Below are positions 9,780-19,333 of a DNA stretch of 26,128 nucleotides, in pieces. Numbering within the stretch: the first letter of the stretch is position 1; every line of letters starts with the position of its first letter. A program made the position numbers and the translations under genes. Origin of the DNA: Saprolegnia diclina VS20 (lineage: Eukaryota > Oomycota > Saprolegniomycetes > Saprolegniales > Saprolegniaceae); assembly GCF_000281045.1 (NCBI RefSeq), contig NW_008246090.1:533670-559797 (forward strand), written 5' to 3'. The notes beneath the pieces were generated by a model. That model saw only the letters and a list, made by a program, of their open reading frames with translations, was not told the origin of the DNA and did no database searches.

Positions 9780-10649
9780 ATGGCGATCGTGAACCCCAAG
9801 AAGATGAAGGTCGCCGAGATCAAGGACGAGCTCGCCAAGCGCGGCTTGAGCACGGTCGGCGTCAAGGCCGAGCTCGTCCAGCGCCTCGAGCTCGCGCTCG
9901 ACGAGGAAGAGTTTGGCAGCGAAGCGCATGAGCAAGCGACACTGGCGGCGGCCGAGGCCTCGCCCATCGGGTCCGCGACGCCCGAGCCCGTCGAGGAGCC
10001 TGCGCAGGAGGCGCCCAAGGAAGCCTCGCCGCCGAAGCATGCGGAGCCCGTGCCCGAGCTCGTCAAGGACGCACCGGTGGTCGCGGCGGCGCCGGTCACA
10101 GTCGGTATGACCGAAGAAGAGAAGCGTAAGGCCCGCGCCGCAAAGTTTGGCATCCCCCTCACTGAAGACCAGCGAAAAGTAAGCCACTGCGTCCACAAGA
10201 TCTACGAACGAGCCAAATACAATCCCGTAGATGGAGCGTGCCCAGCGGTTCAATGCGCTCAAGGCGGCCGGTGCTGGTAGGCCAGTGTGATGCAGCGGCA
10301 GGAACCTCTCACCTTGTACGATCTGCAGTAGACGCGACGGTCGAGACTGTCAAGAAGTCGAAGCGCGCCGAGCGATTTGGCATCGAGTCCGACGACAAGG
10401 TCTGTACTATCCTTGTGGCGGCGTGCGGCATCTCATGCGCTTGCAGGTGCAAGCGCAGAAGAAGGCGCGCGGCGAGCGCTTTGGCATCACGGACGACTCG
10501 AAGAAGAAGCTCGAGCGTGCATTGCGGTTCAACCTCGTGACCAAGGAAGTCGTACGCGATCCAAGCATCCTGAACCACGTATCTCACCGTCGGAGGCGTA
10601 GGTCGATGAAAAGCTCAAGCAGCGCCAAGAGCGGTTCGCGGCCAAGTAG
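9780..10649 (+). CDS. SAP-domain mRNA export protein, THO1/SARNP (CIP29) type
   Basis: Five exons (9780-10178, 10231-10276, 10329-10399, 10447-10551, 10602-10649) give 222 aa with every junction in frame. Introns are 52, 52 (or 55), 47 and 50 nt. Residues of about 8-42 are a SAP domain ([20 protein letters not shown]), which binds DNA or RNA. An acidic/Pro/Ala linker (45-105) follows. Six R-x-x-[R/K]-F motifs come next: RAAKF 119, RAQRF 136, RAERF 161, RGERF 180, RALRF 196 and RQERF 215. In yeast Tho1 and human SARNP such repeats contact the helicase Sub2/UAP56 in TREX-linked mRNP packaging; the same nuclear role is inferred. The length is close to the family's usual 210 aa. Intron 2 ends in a tandem CAGTAG acceptor, giving Val149 or its omission. 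The gene converges with the next one, 53 bp away. Confidence 0.88.
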
Positions 10650-10702
10650 ATAGCGCAAGCTACAGAGAGAGACCACAAAGACCATGTCATTATGTAATCA
10701 CG

Positions 10703-11377
10703 CTACGGCTGCATGGGCGCGCGGGCGAGGCGTCGGCGTGGGCTCTGCGGCGTCGTGTGGGCCTCTGTGGCCGCATGCATGGCGTCGGCGGGCCTCTGGC
10801 TGTTGAGAAAAGCAAGCAACACAGTCGCTTCGCTCTCGGAAATACGAAAGTTGAACTTGGCCGCGCTTAGCAAGAGCTCGTCTCGGTGCATCAGCCGGGT
10901 CTCTACGCCACGCGCGGTTGGGCATTGGCACCAAGAAGAGAGGCTTCTACCATGGCCAGCAACGTGCCGGAAGACGTCGGCGAGTTTTTGGAAGCGAGCC
11001 AGCTCGTCCAAGAGGACGCGGGGACAGGTGACGGCGGCGGTGGCCATCTCGCTCTGGGCATGCTGCATCGAGTCGTAGAAGGACCACGCCGACTCGAGGC
11101 GGTGACGCGCCGATGTCGACGGGCGTACATACACAGCGGTCGTCGGTCGTTCGAGGGCCGCAAGCTGGCGCGCGGTGCAAGCGCGGGCCTGGAGCTCGTG
11201 GAGTGTTTTCCAGTGCGCCGCTTCGTCGCGCAGATGGTACGGCGACACAGTGTGCGTCGCCGCCGATGCCGCACGTTCTTGCGGACTCAGATTGCCCGAG
11301 TGACGCGTCGTCGTCAGTATCTCCGCGTCGTCGTCGTCGCGCACGAGGCTGTGGCAGACGTTCTTGCGCCGATGCAT
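10703..11377 (-). CDS. Paralogue of the EF-hand protein, calcium loops lost
   Basis: Exons 10951-11377 and 10902-10703 flank a 48-nt intron (10903-10950, GTAGAA...CGTAG), giving 208 aa from the ATG at 11377. It shares the block HTVSPYxLxxExxHWxxLHEL, then a DELARFQKLADVF helix, with the gene at 11916-12780. The two are clearly tandem duplicates. The first EF-hand loop of the sister is replaced here by ETRLMHRDEL and the second by NSQRPADAMHAA, so neither would bind calcium. The helices around the loops are still recognisable. The intron sits at the same position and phase as the sister's last intron. It is divisible by three and stop-free, so an unspliced transcript would still read through as 224 aa. 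Function is unknown. Confidence 0.7.
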   Translation of the reverse strand: MHRRKNVCHSLVRDDDDAEILTTTRHSGNLSPQERAASAATHTVSPYHLRDEAAHWKTLHELQARACTARQLAALERPTTAVYVRPSTSARHRLESAWSFYDSMQHAQSEMATAAVTCPRVLLDELARFQKLADVFRHVAGHGRSLSSWCQCPTARGVETRLMHRDELLLSAAKFNFRISESEATVLLAFLNSQRPADAMHAATEAHTTPQSPRRRLARAPMQP

Positions 11378-11460
11378 ATCGATCGCTTCTTTGTCGTCGA
11401 CCGGTGGACGTGAACAATATGTTCGATCGGCGGTTGGCGTGAAACGTCGTCGAGTAACTG

Positions 11461-11487
11461 TAGTACCGTTCTAGTACTACGGTACTA
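11461..11487. repeat. Inverted repeat TAGTACCG / CGGTACTA
   Basis: Arms at 11461-11468 and 11480-11487 are perfect 8-nt reverse complements around an 11-nt spacer that itself contains CTAGTACTA. It could be a protein-binding site or a hairpin. The role is unknown. Confidence 0.7.
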
Positions 11488-11491
11488 GGTA

Positions 11492-11536
11492 TAACAAATT
11501 TCGGGACAACAAACTTTGGGAAAACAAACTTTTTAG
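11492..11536. repeat. Three tandem 15-nt direct repeats
   Basis: The units TAACAAATTTCGGGA, CAACAAACTTTGGGA and AAACAAACTTTTTAG lie end to end. All share the A-A-C-A-A-A-[CT]-T-T core. They lie beside the inverted repeat, upstream of the minus-strand paralogue gene (ATG at 11377). Confidence 0.75.
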
Positions 11537-11915
11537 AGACTCTACTTTACTCCACCCACAACCAACCCCCTGATTAACTATTTATAATACATCAACCCTG
11601 CGTTCCCTGTGCCTCGGCCCTTCACTCCCTCCTCAGAAATCGCCACTGGCCCGGAATACCCATTTTCCTGAGTTGAAAAACCCTCTTTCCTCCTTTTCAC
11701 CAAGTCTTTTGAGTGCGTTTTTGCTTCAAGTTTGTGAACGCGTTGGCCTCCGTGCGAGTGGCCGGAATGGGGGAAGGGCGCGGGAAGCTAGCCAACGCAC
11801 GCGTGCATATATCAGCAGCTTTGTAGCAAATTGATGGTGGGCATCAATTTGCCTCTTGGCACTTTGCGACTTTCGTCCGAGTACAAATGTACGACATGAT
11901 GCAAAGTCGAGTTAG

Positions 11916-12780
11916 TTAGTTCATGCTGTAGTGGAGTTGCGACCGGTGCGGCGACCGCTTGGATTTTGCCGGCGGGGGCGACGGTGCCACGCCGCCAAAC
12001 TTTTGCACGAGCACGTTCACCTCGTCGGCCGTGACGGTGCCATCTCGGTTGCGGTCCATAAAGGCCATGAGCGCATCGGCGTCCTTGGTCGTCAGCGGAA
12101 TCAGCAACTTCGTTGCACACGCCACGAGCTCGTCGCGGGTCACGACGCCGTCGTCTACGGCTCGTGAGTCGCTTCTTAATCAACCAAGATGGCCTACGGT
12201 TGCGGTCGAGCTGCTTGAACACGTCGGCGAGGCGGCGGTAGCGTGCAATCTCTTTCAAAATGTCGAGGGCCGCGTTCGAGTCGCGGGGCTTGGATTGGAG
12301 CGTCTGGTTCATCGCGTCGTAGAGGGACCAAGAAGCCTCGATGCGGTCGGCGGCCGTTCCGCGCACACACCGGCGCTGAACGAGCGGCTCGTCCGCAGCT
12401 TGTAGCGTCTTCTCAATGTGCACGCGTTCCTTGAGCTCTAGTAGATCGTAATTTTTGCAAAAGCGGATCCGTCTTTTGCACGTACCATGCAACACTCTCC
12501 AGTGCGCAGGCTCGGGCAAGAGGTTGTACGGCGAAACTGTGTGGGACGCTGCGGACCGCGCCCGCTCGACCGGCGTGAGATCGCCCTCAACGACGTCATT
12601 CCATGTTGTTGTCGGTTGAATGGCAACGGTCGTCAAACGAAAAGCCGGGAGCTGCACGGCGTCGCGGCGATGGCAAGTGTGGTCGTGCGTTGTGTGCATT
12701 GACGTCGCGCGCACCTTGATGGACGGAGGTAGGACACGGAGCGTTGACGCGCTGCGGCGGTGGTGCGGGCGTGTGCTCAT
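11916..12780 (-). CDS. EF-hand protein of unknown function
   Basis: Three exons (12780-12486, 12437-12198, 12154-11916) give 257 aa from the ATG at 12780. Introns are 48 nt (GTACGT...CTAG) and 43 nt (GTAGGC...CGTAG), both phase 1. The first 70 residues are basic and unstructured. The block HTVSPYNLLPEPAHWRVLHEL and the helix EIARYRRLADVFKQL, shared with the tandem paralogue, follow. The C-terminus is a pair of canonical EF-hands: loop DRNHDGVVTRDE (176-187), completed only when intron 2 is removed, and loop DRNRDGTVTADE (212-223). They are 36 residues apart, as in calmodulin-like pairs, so calcium binding is a firm prediction. The cellular role is unknown; the basic Pro-rich tail (KSKRSPHRSQ) gives no further clue. 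Confidence 0.82.
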
Positions 12781-13764
12781 GCTATCGAGAGAGCTGGACT
12801 AGGATGGATTGAATGCACGTGGCGCTGAAACGGAAACTTTGCCGGGTTCTGGAGCGTCTGTCTCGGCTTGTGCTGTGGCGGACGTGGTTCGCGTGGACGC
12901 CGCAAGACGAAGTATGTGATCGGAGACCGTTGGGTCCCTGAAAGACAAATTCTTCCTTCCATACAATAGGAGGATTCCGGGACGAGCAGCATCTCGTGCT
13001 TTCCGCAGCTCTCGAATCGAACACCACCGACCGAATCAACTCGTTTTATGCAACCAGAATCACTTCTTCTTCTTGGTACAACACAGCCTCAACAGTGCTA
13101 CGGCTGAACGAGAGGTGGGCCATATTTCCAGAGTGGTGGATGGAAATAAGGATTATCGTGTCGATCACGCACCATTGAAAAGTCATGGTGGAAGGGCGAC
13201 TACTAGTACAGAAGAGCAAGGCGAGCCCCCGCCAACGCCCCGCGAGCGAGTGAAGAAGAGAAGAGATTGCTAGTCTTTGCGTATGCAAATCTTTGAAATG
13301 GAGATAACGCAAAACGCGTTCATATACATTGCTAAAGGCATTGCGATCCGCTATCGATGCTTGCCATCATGTTGGAGCAAACAAGTCGCTACAGCTACAA
13401 CTGTACAGTTGGCGACCTACCGCACTCCAAGCTCTTTCCATCTTTAGACGAATGATCCCAGCGCAATACGTATATCGGTCGTCCCTGCGACTAGCTCTAC
13501 TGGAGTATAATTGCAAGAGCCGATGCAAGGACTAGGGCAACGGCGACTGCATATGCCAACGCATGGTAACGCCCGTTGCCGGTTACGTCGCCCGATTGTA
13601 CACTATTATTTCACTTTTGAGAGAACACTATTTCGATGCACGTAAATCGTGTATAGATATGTGTTGCGACAAGACCTGTGACTTTCCATTGCTCGATATA
13701 TGCATTCTCGCAGGTATCGACCTTGAAGATCTTTTCGAAAGGTCGCAGATCTCGGTGCGACTTC
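12781..13764. other. Intergenic region between the EF-hand and IFT172 genes
   Basis: Divergent promoter region with no supported gene. The frame that precedes IFT172 (from 13563) is open into the gene, but it lies upstream of the presumed initiator, has different codon use and is absent from the family, so it is treated as non-coding. Minus-strand frames here begin with non-ATG codons and show no motif. Confidence 0.5.
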
Positions 13765-13771
13765 TCATTCA
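13765..13771 (+). promoter_or_regulatory. Inr-like box of IFT172
   Basis: TCATTCA, with the presumed +1 A at 13767, 15 nt before the ATG at 13782. It matches YCAYTYY in all but the last position and supports the chosen start. Confidence 0.4.
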
Positions 13772-13781
13772 CGACCAAGGG

Positions 13782-16700
13782 ATGCAGCTGCGCCACCTCT
13801 CGACGGTGCTGCCGCCGACCGAGGGCATGTGCAAGGTGACCGCGATCGCGTGGTCGCCCAACAACAGGCGGCTCGCGGTCGTGACGGTCGAGCGCGTCGT
13901 GCACATGTTTGACGCAGCGACTGGCGAGCGCAAGGACAAGTTTTCGACCAAGCCCGCCGAGAAGGTTCGCTTCGCCTAGCTTCGCCGACGCGCATGGCAT
14001 CCTCATGGCGTGTGCTAGGGCGACAAGAACTACACGGTGCGCGGGCTTGCGTTTTCGCCCGACTCGTCCAAGCTCGCGGTCGCGCAGAGCGACAACATTG
14101 TGTTCATCTACAAGCTCGGGCTCGAATGGGGTGACAAAAAGTCCATCTGCAACAAGTTTATGCAAGCGTGCAGCGTCACGAGCATGATCTGGCCGACCGC
14201 GCACCCAAACGAGATTGTGTTTGGCCTCGCCGATGGCAAGGTCAAGCTCGGCCAATTGCGCAGCAACAAGCCCGCGACCTTGTACGCGACCGGCAGCTAC
14301 GTCTCGACGCTATGCACCAACCCGGAAGGCACAGCGATCCTCTCGTCGCACTATGACCACTCGATCTACCGCTTTATCTTTGACGACGTCAACGGCGGCT
14401 CGAGCCAGACCAAGATCGCAGTCCATACGTGCGTGCCGTACGCGCTGTCGTGGGGCGAGTCGATTCTCGCTGCCGGGAACGACCGCAAGGTCGCCTTCTA
14501 CGACAAGGACGGCGGTCTCGTCCGTAGCTTCGACTACTCGAGCGACGACAAGTGCGGCGAGTTCACGACCAGCGTCTTCAACCCGACCGGCGACTCGGTC
14601 GTTGTCGGCAACTTCAACTCGTTTTACATCTACAGCCACCACGTCAAGACCAACTCGTGGGAAGCTGTCGGTGTCAAGAGCATTGAGAACCTCTACTCGG
14701 TCACGAGTCTTGGCTGGAAGTACGACGGGTCGCGGCTCGCGGTCGGCTCGGTCTGCGGCGCGCTTGACCTCTTTGACGCATGCGTGCGGCGGTACCGCTA
14801 CAAGGGCAAGTTCGAGTTCACGTACGTGTCGCTGAGCCAAGTGATTGTCAAGCGCATTGCGACCGGCCAGCGGGTCATTGTCCGCTCGACGTTTGGCTGC
14901 GAAATCACAAAGCTCAACGTCTTCCAAGACCGGTTCCTGGTCGCCAACACGAGCAGCACGCTCCTCGTTGGCGACCTCGAGACCTCCAAACTCTCGGAAG
15001 TCCAGTGGCAGTCGACCGGCGCCGAAAAGTACATGTTTGAGAATCCCGCCGTGTGCATCATCTACCAAGCCGGCGAGCTCTCGCTCATCGAGTATGGTCA
15101 AAATGAGGTGCTTGGCTCGGTCCGCACCGAGCACCTGAGCTTGCACTTGCTCTCGGTGCGCATCAACGAGCGCCCGATCCTCTCCGAAGCGACCAAGTTG
15201 GTCTCGGACGACAACAAGAAGATGGCGTTCCTTCTCGACTTGCAGACGATCTCGGTCAAGGACCTCCACCTGCACGCGTCGACGACCGTCAACCACGATG
15301 CGCGCGTCGACTGGCTCGAGCTCAACGCCCATGGCAACCTGCTCCTCTTCCGCGACAAGCGCCGCCAACTGCACTTGTTTGAGATGGACACGCAAACCCG
15401 GTCGACGCTGCTCAACTACTGCAACTACGTGCAGTGGGTGCCCGACTCGGACGTCGTTGTCGCCCAGAACCGCAACAACTTGTACGTATGGTACAACATT
15501 CGCAGCCCCGACAAAGCCACGATTTACCAAATCAAGGGCGACGTCGAGCAGATCGAACGCGCGAATGGCCGCACCGAAGTCATTGTCGACGAAGGCATGA
15601 ACACGGCGAGCTACCAGCTCGACGAGTCGCTCATCAACTTTGGGACCGCCATTGACGACAAGCAGCTGCTCCGCGCCATGGCGATCCTCGAACCGCTCGA
15701 ACTCACACCTGAGACCGAGGCCATGTGGACGCAGCTGAGCGCCGAAGCCCTCAAAAGCAACGACCACCGGATCGCCGAGCGCTGCGTCGCTGCACTCGGC
15801 GATGTGTGCCGGTGCCGGTACCTCCGCAAGGTCAACAAGATCGACTACATGGAGCACGCAAAGATGTCGGAGGGCATGGTGCATTGGCGCGTGCGCTCCA
15901 AGCTCGCGCTTCTCAAAAACGACTACCGCAGCGCCGAGCACATCCTGCTCAGCCAAGGCCAAGTCGACGACGCGATCGAAATGTACCAGCTGCTGCAAAA
16001 GTGGGAAGACGCGATCCGCGTTGCCGAGACGCGCAACCATGCGTCGCTCGATGCAATGAAGCGGCAGTACGCCGAGTACCTCTTGTCGTCGCGCCAAGAA
16101 GAAAAGGCGGCCGTGCTCAAGGTCAAGGAAGGCGACTTCGCCAGCGCCGTCCATCTCTACCTCAAGGGTACGCTGCCTAACCTACTCTACTCTCTAAAAT
16201 TGCGCGTAGGGGGCCTTCCGGCAAAGGCCGCCAACTTGCTCAACGAGCGCAACCTCGGGCGCGACCACCGCGCGCTGCTCGAGAGCGTCGCCGATGCCCT
16301 GTATGCCTCGGGCATGTACGAGAAGGCCGGCGACCAGTTCGAGAAGATGGAGGAGGAAGACCGCGCGCTCGCCGCGTACTTCAAAGCCAACGCCTTCCGG
16401 AAGGCCGTCGACCTCTCGCGCCGCGTCTTCCCAGACCGCGTCATGAAGCTCGAAGAGAGCTGGGGCGACTACCTCGTGTCGCAGAAACAGGTAGGAAGAA
16501 GGCGTCGCCGGCATCGACTGATGAAACGTAGATGGACATGGCCATCAACCACTACATTGAAGGCAACGTACCGACAAAGGCCGTCGAAGCCGCGCTCAAC
16601 TCGCGTCAATGGGCCAAAGCCGGTCAGATGGTCGAGACGCTCGACGACGAGATCGCGCTGCCCTACTATAGGCGGCTCGCGCGCCATTACCAAGACGCGC

Positions 16701-19333
16701 AGCAGTACGAAGCCGCGGAGCGCTGCTTCATCAAGGCCGACGCGGCGCGGGACGCGGTCGAGATGTACACGCGGGCCAACAAGTGGGATGCAGCGTACCA
16801 AGTCGCGCTCAACCACATGGACAAGTACGAGACCGAGCGCTTGTATGTCGAGCAAGCGCACCGCATGGAGCGCGCGGGCAAGCTCAAGGAGGCCGAGAAG
16901 CTCTTTTTGACGGTCAACGAGCCCGACTTGGCCATCAACATGTACAAGAACCACAAGAACTACGAGCAAATGATCCGACTCGTGACCAAGTACCGCAAGG
17001 ACCTCCTCAAGGACACGCATTTGTACCTAGCGCAGCAGCTCGAGCACGAAGGCAACTTCAAGGAGGCCGAGCACCACTTTGCCGAGGCGGGCGAGTGGCA
17101 AGCCGCCGTCAACATGTACCGTTCCAACGACATGTGGGACGAAGCCATTCGCGTGGCCAAGTACCATGGCGGTATCAACGCCAGCAAGCGCGTTGCGTAT
17201 GCCTGGGCCATGAGTCTCGGCGGCGAAGCCGGCGCGAAACTGCTCACGCGGCTCGGGCTCATCGAGCCTGCGATCGACTATGCGATCGAGAGCGGTGCAT
17301 TCGAGCACGCGTTCGAACTCGCTCGGAGCTGCGCGCCCAAGAAGGTACCCGAGGTGCACCTCAAGCACGCGCTCTTTCTCGAGGACGAAGAGCGGTTTAA
17401 GGAAGCCGAAGATGAGTTTATCAAGGCGTGCAAGCCACGCGAAGCCGTCGACATGTACATTCATCAACAAGACTGGGCGAATGCGATGCGGGTGGCCGAG
17501 ACCGCGGACCCGGCCTCGGTCTCGGACGTCTTTGTGGCCCAAGCGCGGCTCTGGGTCGAGCGGAAGGAGTACGCCCGTGCCGGTATCCACTGCGTTTGGT
17601 TGGAGATTCGAGACAAAATGCGATGTTTTGTAGAGAGCTTTTTTCTCAATGCCGGCAAGCCCGAGATGGCGCTGGCCGCGTACATGGAAGGCCAGCTCTG
17701 GTCGGATGCGATGCGCCTCGCCAAACGTCATCTCCCGCACAAGCTGAGCGAAGTCAACATGGCCCACCAGCGCGCAATCTTCTCCGGAGGGCCCAAGTCC
17801 AAGGAAGAGCTGCTCGAAGCGTGCGAGATCTGGGTCAGCTGCCAGCAGTATGTCCAGGCCATCGATGCGTACCTCTCGATCACGCTCGACCAGCTCGATG
17901 TACAATCTCTCATCGGAGTCGGATATATCTGATATGTGAAATATGCGTAGAACCCGAGTGGACTCGAAGAGATCTGGGGCCTTGCGGTCGAGCTGGCCTC
18001 CAAGCACGACCGCGGCCGCTTCAAGAGCGTTGTCGAGGAGGTCGCGTCCCGGCTTCTCTCCATGTCCATGTTTGACGCCGCCGCCAACTACTTCAAGGCG
18101 ATCGACAAGATGTCGGAGGCGCTCGACTGCTACCTCCGCACGAGCAACTGGGTCGCGGCGCAAAAGCTCTGCGAACAGCACGCCCCGGAGCTGCTCCCGC
18201 GCCTCGAGCGCGCGCAGCACGCCTCTGCATTTGGCAACAGCGACGCCAAGCCGCAAGAAAAGGCGTCGGCCAAAGACGACGTCAAGGAAGCCAAAGACTC
18301 TGCCCGCGCGCCGGAAGCCAAGGCCGAGGCCAAATCGTCGTCCGAGGCGGCCAATGCGCTCGATGTGTGGATGCAGCGAGGCGAGTGGGACAAGGTGCTT
18401 TCGTCGGCGGCCAAGCATGGCCCAAAGGCCCTCGCCAAGTACTTGGTGTTGCGCTGTACGCGGCTGCTCGAGCACGACGACGCCGATGCAGCCATCGCTG
18501 CGTTCACGACGTACGGTGTCCCACTGGTCGACGACACGCTGCCAGTCGTCGAGCGCGTCGTGGCCAAGTGCCTGGGCTGCCCCGTCGCCGTCGAGCCGAC
18601 GCCCGAGCACGCGGTGAACGTTGCGTCGCTGGTCAAGGTGCTTCGAAAGCTCGTCAAGGAGATGAAGGCGACGAAAGAGGTGTCGCCGGCGCAGATCGCG
18701 ACGATGGAGCAGTTCTTACTCATTGCGCACTACACGTCGTTCAAGTACCAAGCGCAAGCATCGGGCCTCCACGATATTGCGTGCAAGATTGGCATGTCGC
18801 TGCTGCGGTACATCACCGTCTTGCCCGCCGACAAGCTCTTTTACTTGGCGGGGGCCGGCTGTCGCGATAAAAAGTGGCTCAGCCCTGCGTTCGTCTTCTT
18901 CAACCGGTACCTCGACTTGACCGAAGCGATCGACGACGGCAACATGAACAGCTTGGACAACTCGGACTTCCTCGGTACGGACATCCCGCGGGATTTCCCT
19001 CTCCCGGACGAGCAGTACCTCCCGGACGAAGCTGCGCGCGAAGAGATTCGCGACTGGGTGCTCACAATCTCGATGGACCAGCAAGTGCAAGAGAAGCTCC
19101 CGGAGCGGCCGTGCCCCAACTGCCAAGCGTCCATTTACGAAGGCAGCTTGCACTGCACCGAGTGCAAGGCCAAATTTGAGCCGTGCATCATCACGGGCTT
19201 CCCGGTCGTTGCGAAAATGACGGTCAACTGCACCAACTGCAAGGCGATTGCCGAGCGCGAGAGCTGGAACAAGTGGATCAAACACTTTGGCGCATGCGGC
19301 TGGTGCGCCGCGCCCCAAAAGCTCAGTTACTAG
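13782..19333 (+). CDS. Intraflagellar transport protein IFT172
   Basis: Six exons (13782-13964, 14019-16167, 16210-16490, 16532-17582, 17634-17899, 17951-19333) give 1770 aa, close to the family's roughly 1750. Introns are 54, 42, 41, 51 and 51 nt and all junctions keep frame. The start MQLRHLSTVLPP matches the family N-terminus. The first 600 or so residues are WD40 propellers (VRGLAFSPDSSKLAVAQSDN; YDGSRLAVGSVCG). The rest is long TPR-like alpha-solenoid (EEAEKLF, DLAINMYK, HFAEAGEW type repeats). IFT172 is a peripheral subunit of the IFT-B train and acts in the turnaround of trains at the ciliary tip; here it would build zoospore flagella. The C-terminus has four CxxC pairs (1698/1701, 1712/1715, 1737/1740, 1759/1762), suggesting a zinc-stabilised domain. 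A Lys/Ala/Glu-rich insert of about 45 residues (encoded near 18240-18350) interrupts the late solenoid. Confidence 0.97.

Larger units (their letters stand above)
11378..11915. other. Intergenic region between the tandem paralogues
   Basis: No coding potential seen. AT-richer than its surroundings, with an inverted repeat (11461-11487) and three 15-nt direct repeats (11492-11536). A pyrimidine-rich stretch follows at about 11570-11720. It contains the 5' flank of the 10703-11377 gene and the 3' flank of the 11916-12780 gene. Confidence 0.5.

Noticed and set aside
12782-13039. Minus-strand frame containing NPPIVWKEEFVF, reminiscent of a C2 domain
   Set aside because: Only one short motif-like string, a TTG start and no further C2 strands, so I consider it chance.
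13563-13781. Upstream extension of the IFT172 reading frame
   Set aside because: The frame is open, but the extra residues have different codon use, are not found in the family, and precede the Inr-like box.
14310-16154. 614-codon minus-strand frame inside IFT172
   Set aside because: It is the antisense shadow of conserved IFT172 exon 2, with low-complexity V/D/R-rich translation caused by GC3-rich codons.
17027-18610. 527-codon minus-strand frame
   Set aside because: Antisense shadow of IFT172 exons 4-6; it also crosses introns placed confidently on the other strand.
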